Notes under the pieces: model-generated
What the model saw: only the letters and a program-made list of their open reading frames with translations
What the model was told of the DNA's origin: nothing
Database searches by the model: none
Assembly: GCA_027605045.1 (NCBI GenBank)
Contig: JAQFWX010000015.1
Coordinates: forward strand, 542,455-606,454
Length of the DNA stretch: 64,000 nt
Source: Phallus indusiatus
Lineage: Eukaryota > Basidiomycota > Agaricomycetes > Phallales > Phallaceae
Direction: 5' to 3'
Translations under genes and position numbers: made by a program
Shown here: piece by piece, positions 32,671-43,430 of the stretch
Position numbering within the stretch: position 1 is the first letter of the stretch
Layout: each line of letters opens with the position of its first letter

Positions 32671-32879
32671 AGACTGATTGGCTTCTATTAATCTATCTGA
32701 TTCTAATTTTTCCATCTGGCGAACGGGCTTAAACTGCTACTAGTTTTGAAAATGCAAAGGTCATCCTCGACATCTGACAAATGAAAGCTCATTTATTTGA
32801 TTTCTAAACGATATGAAAAAGGAGAAATATGAATGAAATGGTGGATCCGTATACAAACTTTAATCAGAATGGTAACCCT

Positions 32880-33920
32880 CCAGCAGCAGTATACAATGCG
32901 TCTTTACCACCTCTTTCGTCAACTAGTGAACCGTATACGAAGAAATCCTTCGACAGTTCCTTCCGAAAGTTAATTCTAATTCAACACAGGTCATGATTTG
33001 GAACGTGCAATCCGGTCTGCGTCAAGCACCATCTAAAGAAAATGCAAATCAGTCCTGCAAATTAAACTGCCGCATCCTTGTTAAGCTCGTGTCGAGGCGA
33101 TTCTTGAATGACAGCATCGGTTTTGTAGTCTAAAGGGCATATGATTCAACAGAAAAGGCTGATGATGTCTCGAAAAAAAACTTACCGATAGCCAATGTAG
33201 CCTCATTCAAAAAAGCAGGCTGCTTCCCATACCTTCGCTTGAGCCAAGGCGAGCATCGGACGCTACCCAGCTAATAAATTCCCCCCACCCCTAGAAACGG
33301 CACTATCTAACGTCATCCTGCTTTCTTCATCCTCAGTTTAAAGTGAAAATAGACCGGCGGAACGTAGAGTATTGTTCAACGTTATATCGTCGCACTCGTC
33401 AAATGGATCTAAATCCTGGCGCAAAGTACCGCTCAAAAGCTCAGGCACCTAAGGGAATAATCGTGACGTTTGACCGTAGAGCATTAAGGTTGAAACGTTG
33501 ACGGCGGATGTTAAAGGCCACCATAGTACATATTTCCTTCGGTGACGATGCAGCGAAGAAGCGATAATTCTAACAAACTGTGTACCAAGGCGAGTATGAG
33601 GTTTTCAGTAAAAACAGAAAATAGACTTTGCCACTTCCTGTATGATCAACTACATCGTTTTCGTTAATAATGCGTCATATCAACGACGACAGCGCACATA
33701 CCAATGCCAGCGCGCTCTCCGCTCTTCACTTCGAATGATATGTCCATGTCCTGCAGCACGCGTGGCCCGTCCAAAAGAGGGCCACGACGGTCATATGCTT
33801 CCGAGCCGCTGCTTGGCGTGACATCATCAGCCAAAAATTGGTAAGAGATGTCCAAAGCTCGCCTTTGATTGGCTGACAAGAGATCCGCATCCAACGTCAC
33901 GCGTCACGTCGTTTTCGCGC
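32880..33920 (-). pseudogene. ABC-C (MRP/YCF1-type) transporter, second nucleotide-binding domain, dead remnant
   Basis: On the minus strand the pieces appear in order. First comes VLQDMDISFEVKSGERAGIG with a GTATGT donor (33,770-33,690), then TGSGK (Walker A, damaged after GK). Next are LRCIVTEGN-YYGG, then readable after frame changes LRSNVTIIP...PELLSGTLRQ and LDPFDECDD-TLNNTLRSAG. The signature region follows (GGG-N-L-GQRQ, altered), then LALAQA-like text, LNEATLAIG (Walker B and D-loop, altered), DYKTDAVIQ, ELNKDA and LVDERGGKDALYTAAGG. This is the canonical C-terminal half of a fungal full-size ABC-C exporter. Many stops and indels; the membrane domains and first NBD are absent. It lies divergent to the kinase gene at 34,006. 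Confidence 0.8.
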
Positions 33921-34005
33921 TAGTGGACAGATGAGCCCGCGCTGTCTTTCCTAGGATTTCTTGAGCTCACAACTCACACATACTTTCTCCCCAATCCATC
34001 GGACA

Positions 34006-35999
34006 ATGCAGTCAGATCTTGAAGCTCCGAAGATCACCATTGTGAGCAAGGACACCAAAGCTACTTTATCATTATCCTGCACCTCGTCGACGCTCAGTAT
34101 ATACAATGCGGGTGAGTTTTCACTTTTTTCATTGGTAGAAGGAGGCTGAATATTCTTATTTTTTGGGATCTTCAGGAAAACTGAAAGTCAGCGTATCGTT
34201 TGAAAAGGTGCTATGGTGCGCAATCGCTCCAGACGGCGTCCTGTCTCTTTCACTGCTCCGACCTTGCCGTCACAAACTGGTGCTGCTCTCTGTTTCGGGA
34301 TCCTTCGATGCGGCAGTTCAGCAAGAGGCTGAAAGATTCTCGACTTTCGTCATGGAAAAGGCTTATGAAGGTATCGACCTTTTTACCGTTCTCTCTCTTT
34401 TTCGGTACCGAGTATGTCGGCTAATCTGATTCGCTATCAGGCCTTGAGCGACAGCGCAAGTTCAAAGTGCTTATAAATCCAAAAGGTGGCCCAGTAAGTA
34501 GAGTCTTTATTGTTGTTGTAACTGTCAATTATCATTTTTTCGTCAAAGGGAAAAGCTCTTCAGATATTTCACAATAAGGCGCGGCAGATCTTTGACGCCG
34601 CTCATTGTTCTCTTGACGTCGCGGGTATGCTACCTTGATTATTATTGAATAACGCAATTTGACTGTCAGCGCAGTGACCAACTATGGTCGGCACGGCTAT
34701 GAAATTGTGAAGGGGATGACCTTAGATTATGACGCCATTGTTGTGTTCTCAGGAGACGGTTTGATCCACGAAGTCTTCAACGGACTTGCAGATCATGACG
34801 ATTCGGAGCTGGCATTTAATTTACCGGTCATTCAAATCCCTACTGGTTCTGCAAATGGCTTCAGTATGGCATTACTTGGACTTAAGGTAATTAGCGTTGA
34901 ATCATCTTTCAGGACCATAGGTACTGACGTTATTTTGCAGGAAGGGTTGGACGTTGGTTGTGCTGTTCTGAATGCCATTAAGGGTATTTACAATTCGAAA
35001 ACTTTCGAGACGAGCTCACATATTGAAACAAGTGTTGTACCAGGCAAAAAAATGAAAATTGATCTATGCTCCTTCCGACAAAACGACAAAAAAAGTATCT
35101 CATTTTTAACCCAAACCGTGGGGTTAATAGCGGATCTTGATTTGGGAACAGAGGGTCTGAGATGGATGGGCGATACCCGATTTGTCGTAGGATTCATCTG
35201 GGAAGGTTTGTCAACTAATTTTAATCGCATTTGTTTTTCTGTATCGTTAACATACCAATTCCACGGTTAGTTATGCAAAATAAAGGTTATGGTATTAAAT
35301 TGGAAATCAAGACGTCCGTCCGAGATAAGGCGGAATTGGTCAAGTCCTTCAAGTCTCGAAATGAGTCATCAACTTCATCCGATGACGCTGAGGAAACATG
35401 GATAACTATCGATAAACCTGTGGGATATATGTAGTACGTACTTATACACGTATTTTCCTGGCCCTTCTTTATTCAAAGAATTCTGAAGCGCGGGAAAGAT
35501 ACCCTACGTCTCCAAGTAGGAACCTATCTTGCTCACTTGCGTAAAACCGTCATCTGACTATAACCAGGGATCTGATGCAATTTCCATTAGCCTTATGCGA
35601 TGATGGATACATTGATGTTGTTGTACAAGATCGAGTAAGCAATCATTCATTTATACCAATATAACTCGTGTAGGGCAGGCTTATATCGGTGACTAGATAT
35701 CACGATTAGCGTTTCTAAAAGCCATGGATGGATCGGAGCAAGGAAAACAATACTGGATATCTTCCGTGCGTTAACAGTTTTAATTTGAAAAAGAGACTGA
35801 TGATTACTCAAACATATCACAGCAACACTATTATAAGGCAAGAGCGTACCGCCTGACACCACATGGTTCAGAAGGACATTGTTCAATCGATGGGGAGCGG
35901 TTCCCACATGTTCCTTTCGAAGTTGAGGTCCTTCCGCGCTTGGGTACGACTTTGGGTAGAGGATCTTGGGCTGCAGTCCCGTTTTACGATAAACAATAG
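34006..35999 (+). CDS. Sphingoid long-chain-base kinase (sphingosine/DAG kinase family)
   Basis: Twelve exons: 34006-34111, 34176-34370, 34441-34493, 34549-34624, 34675-34886, 34941-34983, 35044-35205, 35271-35433, 35489-35515, 35568-35634, 35697-35765, 35838-35999 (1,335 nt, 444 aa). All junctions are GT-AG and in phase. Motifs in order: INPKGGPGKA (nucleotide-binding, about residues 112-121), VFSGDGLIHEVFNGL (about 167-181), IPTGSANGFS (about 198-207), RDLMQFPLAL-like KDLMQFPLALCDDGYIDVVV, LKAMDGSEQG, and the C-terminal SIDGERFP. This is the full layout of LCB4/LCB5-type kinases, which phosphorylate sphingoid bases to regulate sphingolipid turnover and stress signalling, usually at ER, Golgi or endosomal membranes. 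Length is close to the shorter family members. No breaks. It is also the first conserved housekeeping gene right of the repeat region. Confidence 0.93.
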
Positions 36000-36369
36000 A
36001 TGCGCTGCTTTATTTATTCATTTATTCATTTATGCCGCTACAGCTTTGGATATCCTACTTAATCTTTTTTTTTCGGTTGGGAGCTGTTTAGAGTATATCC
36101 CGGAGTAAATTAATTGCATGTTGTGATAACACGTTTCTTTTTTTTGCGATATCAACATAGATTAGGTCAACTGAGTTCTAACCGTCCGCGGCAGGCACAG
36201 AACTTTGTTTTTCTTCCTATTGAGTATCTCGGCACCTGACATACCTGTCATAGTGAGCGCCTTCAGCGTTAACGGTGACAACGCCATACCAACACTTCGG
36301 ATGCAAAAACCCCCTTTCTTCTGACTTTTCACCCTTGTTCACACCAGACCTCAATCCTTCCAATATATA

Positions 36370-37381
36370 ATGTCCAACTTTCTTTATTCTCACTCAGTTC
36401 ATATTCCATGGTTTGGGTCAGGCCTTTGTCCCTTCCGACTTGTTGGTACGTTTTTCTCGTTCGCGATCCTTTTCATATCTAAAGTTTTCCTCCATGTAAA
36501 GGCGATTTTTGTCTAGCAGCCTCAGGACCATGGCTACTTTACAAAATGGCTTCCGAAGGGACGCAAGGCATGTTTATAATCGGTCGTCTAAACTTGAGCT
36601 TCGTTCTAAAACCTAGTACAACTCGTTTGAAACAGGCATCTCAGTTGAGACGCAGATTCTCCGACTTTTGACATTTGCCACTCGTTATATCGACTTGGTT
36701 TACTACAGAGAACATATTTCCCTATACAACACGATTGTGAAATGGATCATTTTATGTTCTAGCTTGCTAACGGTGTCTACATTAATCCACGGGAAATTTC
36801 AATCTGGGTGGGGAGCTCAGACTCGTGACCTGAAAAAATATCCCCGACTTACTTTGACAATTATTTTCTTGGAATAGGTTGAATACGAAAGCGACCGCGA
36901 ATTGCGTCTTCAGGATCGCTGCTCAATGTATTGTGCCCTTGATCGCGGCAATCTACATTAATTACGCGCCAAATTTCATTGATATAACATGGACCTTCTC
37001 CCAGTACCTTGGTATTGTTTCCGATTGCCAACAATTTCACATGAATATTACGTCTGGTACTGCAGACCGGAAAACAATCGTCTATCTGGCTCTTATTACG
37101 GGCTATCGTCTCTTCTACATGCCCCATTGGGTATTTAGGTTTGACATCAGTTTAATCCCGCTACAATGACCGTTCGTATTTACTACTCTTAAACGTCTAG
37201 GTACTTCGACATGGGGGTGTTGGATCCTATTTCGTGGATCTCTGGCGTTTTCACATTTGAGCTGCACCTTATTTGCTTCTTATATCTCGCAAGGTCTATG
37301 AATAAAAAGCAGCTCCGCGATCAGGAACAGGAAGCAGCTATTGAGAAAGGCTACGGGTCAGCAGAAAAGGAGAAAAACTGA
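36370..37381 (+). CDS. ERD2-like ER-lumen protein-retaining (HDEL) receptor
   Basis: Five exons: 36370-36445, 36517-36567, 36636-36807, 36878-37138, 37201-37381 (741 nt, 246 aa). Spliced reading gives LLYKMASEGTQGISVETQIL, then LTFATRYIDLVYY, paralleling the GIS-x-K-x-Q and TRY-x-DL hallmarks of ERD2. Later come ITWTFSQYLGIVSDCQQFHM (W-T-F-S-x-Y-L-E in the family), GYRLFYMPHWVFRYF, and a last helix followed by a charged tail (KKQLRDQEQEAAIEKGYGSA). Family members are seven-helix receptors that return HDEL/KDEL proteins from Golgi to ER. This copy is diverged from the standard (for example GIVSDCQQF in place of ESVAILPQL), so it may be a paralogue with altered specificity. The second intron uses a GC donor (GCATGT). 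Confidence 0.85.
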
Positions 37382-37817
37382 GCTTCTCTCGTATACCGTT
37401 TGATTAAGTACACAATCTTCTGCCATCTCAGATATACAGTGAACGCTTACCATAATCGCAGATTGGGCACACCTAATTGACCGACTGAATTTTCGCCTCT
37501 AGGAAAATCCTGGACGATACATAAACTCGCTTGTCTGTGAAATATTTATGAGGCATAAAAATCATTCCTAAAATATATATGTTGAAAAAGATGAATGCCT
37601 AAGCAACTCAAAAATTGATAAAAAAAAAGGTTCATAATTTTATCTATTTCATTAGCGTAAGAAACACAATTGTATCATTATTCAAGCTTTTCAGGGGACA
37701 ATAGGGTGAGAGAATTTATGGACGGGAGAATCATAACGTTGACCACCAAGTAACAACCCCCAGACTCGGCCATATGTTGACGACTAAAGATGATTAGTAT
37801 ACTGTTGCCATATTGAA
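37382..37817. other. Convergent intergenic region
   Basis: AT-rich space between two convergent genes; presumably holds both 3' ends. No gene seen. Confidence 0.5.
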
Positions 37818-38971
37818 TTAAGAGACTACGAACCATTTTTCTGCCATAGAATTGGGAAGTGACCAGGAAGTTTGAATCTTGGGTATGTCTCCTTCAGCTG
37901 GAAAATCCGCCGACTCTATGTAATTAGAATGCAGGGCAAAGCTGATCGCCTCGCTATTGGAAACATTCTGTTTTTTCTCGGAAGAGATTCTAAAGAAAGC
38001 GTAGAGATACCCTTCGAAATCAAACTGATAAGGCTTCAATGTACATAGTACAATGTCCCAGCCTGGTGGACTGACTCGGCCGCTTTGACTTCGGAAGTAT
38101 AATCCCCAGATTTGACCTGAAAGAGATGAGATGACAGGACATTAATAGCTGGACGAAGTAGAATTACCTTTAGCAACAAATTCTACACTTGCGGTGCGAC
38201 TCGAATTTAGACTCGCTATTACAGGGAAGTACCAATTCAACTCGAAACCGTGCGTAGTGTGGGATGCCGTAAGAGTGTCAGCAAGAACAGCATCAATCAT
38301 GAATTTTACATAATTTTCCCTGGTAGCAAAATCAAGACCTCCTTCATTCAGACGAGCTTGAAATTCTCTTAGGCCTGCTTCTCGGCGGATTATGCTGAAA
38401 TAGTTGTTGAAACCCGTCTCGGCGCACGCCAGATACAATTCATCTCGGATCGTCGGTGTGAAAGGAAGTTCGTTGAGAAATACGTCGAGTAAAAGGTGTC
38501 GTTTGGTGAACCTAGATCCGTCTTTCGGTTGCGGCGAATGAAGTATTAGCCAGGCTGGCAGTAATATCCCATCGATGCGGAACTCGTGCAATTCGGCCTT
38601 GAATTCATCGGTGGCAGTAGGTCCTTCTGTTCTTTTATAGGCTTCAATGGATTTACGAACGGCTTCTACGATGTTTGGCGTTAACGCGTCCGCTTCGGAA
38701 GCAATGAAAACAGCTTCCATCTTAAGCCAAAGATAAAGATTGACGCGCGAACTAGACTTGGCCATCGAATACTCACTAAAAAACCAATTCGGGTTCTAAA
38801 TTCTCCTCGAGATTTGGCATTGCTAAGCAGCTCCGCTAGATGATGAAAAAGCTGTGCGTCGGCCGCGCAATGACAGTCTGAGACGATCGGAGGCTTCACC
38901 CCTTTGGTATTTTTTTGACCTGTTTGTGGTTTCCAAGGAATGATGCCTAGAAAGCAAAGGGGATTAAACAT
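37818..38971 (-). CDS. Uncharacterised 348-aa protein
   Basis: Three exons on the minus strand: 38971-38777, 38720-38168, 38116-37818 (1,047 nt). Donors GTGAGT and GTAATT, acceptors CTTAAG and TTTCAG, all in phase. The product starts MFNPLCFLGIIPWKPQTGQK, contains a Cys/His patch DCHCAADAQLFHH near residue 32-44, then a mainly helical charged middle (EAVRKSIEAYKRTEG; IRDELYLACAETGFNN). It ends with an aromatic-rich segment (GWDIVLCTLKPYQFDFEGYL) and ...AEKWFVVS. There is no signal peptide or transmembrane helix. I do not recognise the family. The helical core with 'RVNLYLWLKMEAVF'-type text in the unspliced frame superficially recalls RGS domains, but that text is intronic in this model. Coding status is supported by length and clean splicing only. 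Confidence 0.6.
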
Positions 38972-41900
38972 GACGCTATGGATTTAGTGCTGAGGTGGAG
39001 TGTCGAACCAAGGTTTTATACGCAACCCTGGGTAATCTTTCAAGTTGAAAGGCCGGGGTGGATTAATGGTTCAACAGCAAGATCATTGAAATGGAAATGA
39101 GAACGTATTCATTATCTCCGCTTCTTTAATCTGCAGCTATCCGAATCAAACACCGAATCCGACATTGAAAAAATCTCAATGCGATGCTTCAGATCTTCAG
39201 AGTCCAACTACAGTTAAGCCTGAACAAGCTGTTGCCTGTAGGTTGTGCATGTCGGGACTTGAATCTCAAGGCCGCTGTGCCGAATGAAACTCCGCCGGTC
39301 ACTGTGACTACCAGTCTTGACTCCTGGCATTACCAAGGTTGAAGGCATTACGCCGGCAACTATCGGAAAAAAATCCATTCTTAAGCTTGATGAAGAATAG
39401 GCTCTGTAAAGCTGGTTCTTTGAGGCAACTTGTACACTGACTGGTCCAAGGCTTAGCTTGGGATAACTGAGACATATTGGGGTGAAGACGTTTATCAATA
39501 ATGAACTGGACAATGGATTGGTTCGTCGATGAGAGATACATCTTTATATTTGGTTAAGCGGGCTTGATTTGTGAGTACTTTCGAGCTCCTGTGATTTTAA
39601 TTCTTAAGTACATGAATAGGTGCTGAAGATGAGCCTGGCAGCATGGAATCATCGATTGGCATAGCGGAGTTCATCATTCGCAGACATGCCAAGCGTTCTA
39701 ATTTCACGAATGAAGAACAAAAGAAAATTTTCCGTCTCAATCGAACCTTGGACCTTCAAGATACTGTTGCGGCTTCATTTTTTTTGGTTAAAGACGCCGG
39801 CGGTCGGGTTTGAGGTACCTGACTTGTCAAAGATTTTTCCAGTATCGTAAGGAACAGTGCTGTTATAAATGTGATTCGAAGCCCACACTTTACGCCCCGC
39901 ATGGATACACGTTCTTCCTTATTACGGGATATCTATGGCTTGTCAACTTGTCTTCGGTTAATAACAACTGATCATCATATGCATTCAGATATAGACATAT
40001 ATATGTTACGGAAGATAACATAGACGGTCAAGTCAAAAGGAAACTCTATATATGGGATAAACTAGGGTATAGTTCTTCCCAAATTTGGCAGTTATAATTT
40101 CGGCTGGGTCGTACATCAAAGCGAGGTAAACAGCTCACGCGAAGTGCTGAAGCTTGTTCCGTGTAGCAGTGGCTTCGTCCGGCTACTGTCGGATAAAACA
40201 CTCAGATGAGATATCCAGTCTCGTTATAACAATGGATAGAACTTAATGTGATGGAAAAACGTCAAGCTGGAAACAATCTACATATCGCGACAGTTCTATT
40301 GGTGCCCTCCTCTGTTCGCTTGTTGTATCGGCTACGACAGCTAAAATCTTTTGATATAGCAGTGTGCCAAGCTTATTCATTTTGAACCCAGATATAGACA
40401 TCGTGCGAAAACTGTCTTGTTGATTTTGTTGTGGTGGCAGTTATTGGCTTGGATTGCTAACTACGGCAGGTGATAAGGTTCCAGACTGGTCGGCTGCGAT
40501 TGGTGGCAGGCATCAAGCTCCGCGAGTTCTATCATCAAATCCATTCTGGCTTTTTACTTCTTTGGTTGAATGATAATTGACCCCGTCGCTACATTTCTGG
40601 TAATTTTTCTTGAGAAAAGAGCCAAAAGCTATCTAGAGCTTGATGGTCACTAGTCAAGAACCGTAGGTCTGCTCGTACCACATATCAGTAGCTTGACAGA
40701 ATTTCGACACCAGGCACGTTTCAAGGGCACTGGGCTGAACCAGTTTTTACATATCATTTCAAATCAGCTTGTTTCGAAGAACTGATGCCGTATATCGCAT
40801 GATTCGTTTTTCAAATTCATGAGCACGTATAAACACCCCCATAGCACACCAGCATGGACCTCAAGAATCTCTGTGAAGTATAATACTATTCCCTTAATAG
40901 GCTAATATTGTTATACATATATAGTGCATGCGCAGCTTATGCCATCTTTGATGCTCCTTTGAAACTACTAAAGCTAAAACAGGATTTTTCAGGCTCTTTA
41001 CACGCGATATCAACGTCAACCTTCCCAGCTCAATTGAACTCGGGAAGAAACGCACATTTGGTGCAGTGTTATTGACCCTTACGTTTGACCCTGAGAAGAT
41101 AGAACGGTATCGAGATGATAGTACTAATTGATTCTAAATGAAGCAGGCACCTTTGAACTCAGACTCCCTGTCCTTTCTTGGCAATCGTTTTTCTACATTA
41201 ACAGCCAAAGGGTCTTGTTTTCATGTGCTTACAGCCTGGGTGCGTGATAAGCAACTTCAACCTCCAGCTGCCAAACTCTATTCCAATTCTCCTCCATGAA
41301 TTTTCTCCAAAAATGGATTCATTACGTCAATGAGTTGTGAAGAATTTTTAGCTACCATGCAACTACCATGTGTATGGAGAGTGAGATGAAACCATAGCCC
41401 GTGATGACCAAGCTATACCAGGTCGAGCTTCGGGAGTGCAACGTGTATAGAGACTATTATAACTTCTAACCGTTCGTGTAAGTAGGAAGGGATACTCGTT
41501 CGCTGCGCAACATCAGATTGAAAGTAGGGTTGCTTCTTCGACAGATTCTTTGGGCTGTGATATAGCATTTATTGATAGGGTTATGAAGCCTCGGGCCGAT
41601 TTGCCTTTTTCATTATTTGCAGCTTGGTACACCCCGGTCAACGCTGTCTCAACGAGCTGCCTGTTAAGGCATTACACTTGCGACATTTAGAACCACTATT
41701 TTGTATTTCGAAGTGCGTGAACTTGCCACAAATATGAGATGATAAAAACATTTAGAAATATCATATCTGGATACATCATTTTTAGATTGATTTCCTGGCT
41801 TCTATTCTGAGAATTTCCGCGAATTGGACGTCCCACGGAAGCCACGTTTTTAAAATTAAAATATTGACCCGCTATAGCTATGGGGTTCAATGAAAGGTAT

Positions 41901-43430
41901 ATTTAGTAGCGTATACGATTCAATATATTTGTTTATGAAGGGTGTAATAAAAGATAGGAAGCTATGTTTAAGAAGTCATCTGTGAGATATTCAAGTTATC
42001 GAGAAATTCGTAGATTTTAGGGAAATTACTACCTATATCAATCAGAGTTGACAGTAAAATTATTTTCATTCTGTTTAAAAAGAACCGGAGATATATAAAA
42101 TGAGAGATGTGACCGCATTTCCTGTCAGAAAAACAATACTAGTAGAAAATAACCGAAGTTTCTCCCTGTGATCATACTCCTCAAACCGGCGCTGCCACTA
42201 TATACAACTGTTCTGACCGGTCACGCCCGCTGACATGCATTATCAGGGTGTGTGAAGAGTTGTATCGTGTCTTTACTATGATACTGGTTTATTGAAGTTT
42301 TTCCTGAACGAGCATATCAACTCTCGACACACCGCTCGTCCTTTTTCTATATGGCTCTTAAGCAGACGGCGACCTCCGCCTGATCGCAAACAGAAATTGT
42401 TATTCATTACGCGCACATGTGAAAAATCAAGTGATGGCGGCTTTCGCACCGTTATTCTGGTAAATAATCAAATTGAAAGTTTTATCATTCAGATCTTATG
42501 TGATCGATATGTCTCGACTCCTCATATCGCTTAGATGTCAACCATTGACAGCGCTCTAGACACTTTTAGACAGTGGATGCTTTATGCTGGCTGGACGTGC
42601 TTTTGCTCAGGAACAAAACAGTTGATGCTTATCTTCGAGATAAGCTCTCATCTATCAGCGTTGGATTAACTTATAGCATTGGTTCGTATATGTAAACCCA
42701 AAATCAATCTGGAGAAGAGTGACCCAGAAAAGAAAAAATTTCTAGGACACGTGCTTGTACAATTTGAACGAAATGAGGGTATCAATTGCTGATGTCCAAA
42801 CAGCTTTTGAATTAACGGGCCAGGAAGTAAGATGAGATGTATTCGTGAGAATTCTGAATCCAAATACTTAATCTCCAGAGTATTTATGGAACGGGATATG
42901 GCGACGCAGTTTTTGCCCACTCTCTCGCTTGTGCGCATGTGGTGACCAAATGCTATGCGATGATTTCGCGGCGGCTATCCAGGAGCTTTACGCCGGGAAT
43001 TGTAAATATTAGTTTGGCACCTTTTCTTATAGCTAATATGGTGCTACAATGAGGAAATAATTTCAACCAGTCGCAAGTTAGGTGTATAATACCTTGATAA
43101 TACCTTACCAAACACTACCTAAAGATGATTTCGACGTGACAGGCGTGACAAAAATCGGAGTAATTGGTTGAGCCATTTTCGTCCCTAGTCTCCGTCCCAC
43201 AATTAAGTCCATGCTTTATTTGGGTCCAGTTTTTATTTAATTATTTTACATTAGAATTTGGCGGTTTATTTGGCTTGGACCGCCCCTAGTCTTTGAAGGG
43301 GTGCTGATGGGTTTAAAAGCTGCACGGCGTCATATTCTTCTACCCCCCACCAGGCTTGTGAGCTCCACAGCGATTTGTTTTTGATCTGGTGACTATTCCT
43401 CGACACATAGCTTCATCATCGGCCACAGTC
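38972..43430. other. 4.4 kb gene-free stretch
   Basis: Only short, inconsistent ORFs on both strands (largest about 100 codons, 39214-39541 minus in two overlapping frames, without motifs). No recognised domain, tRNA or transposon ends were found. 41,700-42,150 is AT-rich. The last 200 bp (43,200-43,430) probably contain the promoter and leader of the antiporter gene. Confidence 0.5.

Noticed and set aside
33661..33900. Reading 33664-33900 as an intact small gene
   Set aside because: It is one exon of the ABC-C pseudogene ending in a splice donor; downstream motifs continue in other frames.
35489..35765. Possible frameshifts at two exon joints of the sphingoid-base kinase
   Set aside because: Re-reading the donor as TCCAA|GTAGG and the acceptor as GACTAG|ATATC gives in-phase joints and the expected family motifs; the gene is intact.
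38142..38765. Starting the 348-aa gene at 38765 and calling it an RGS protein
   Set aside because: The residues that look RGS-like lie in a 56-nt intron with perfect GTGAGT donor; the longer three-exon model from 38971 is in phase throughout.
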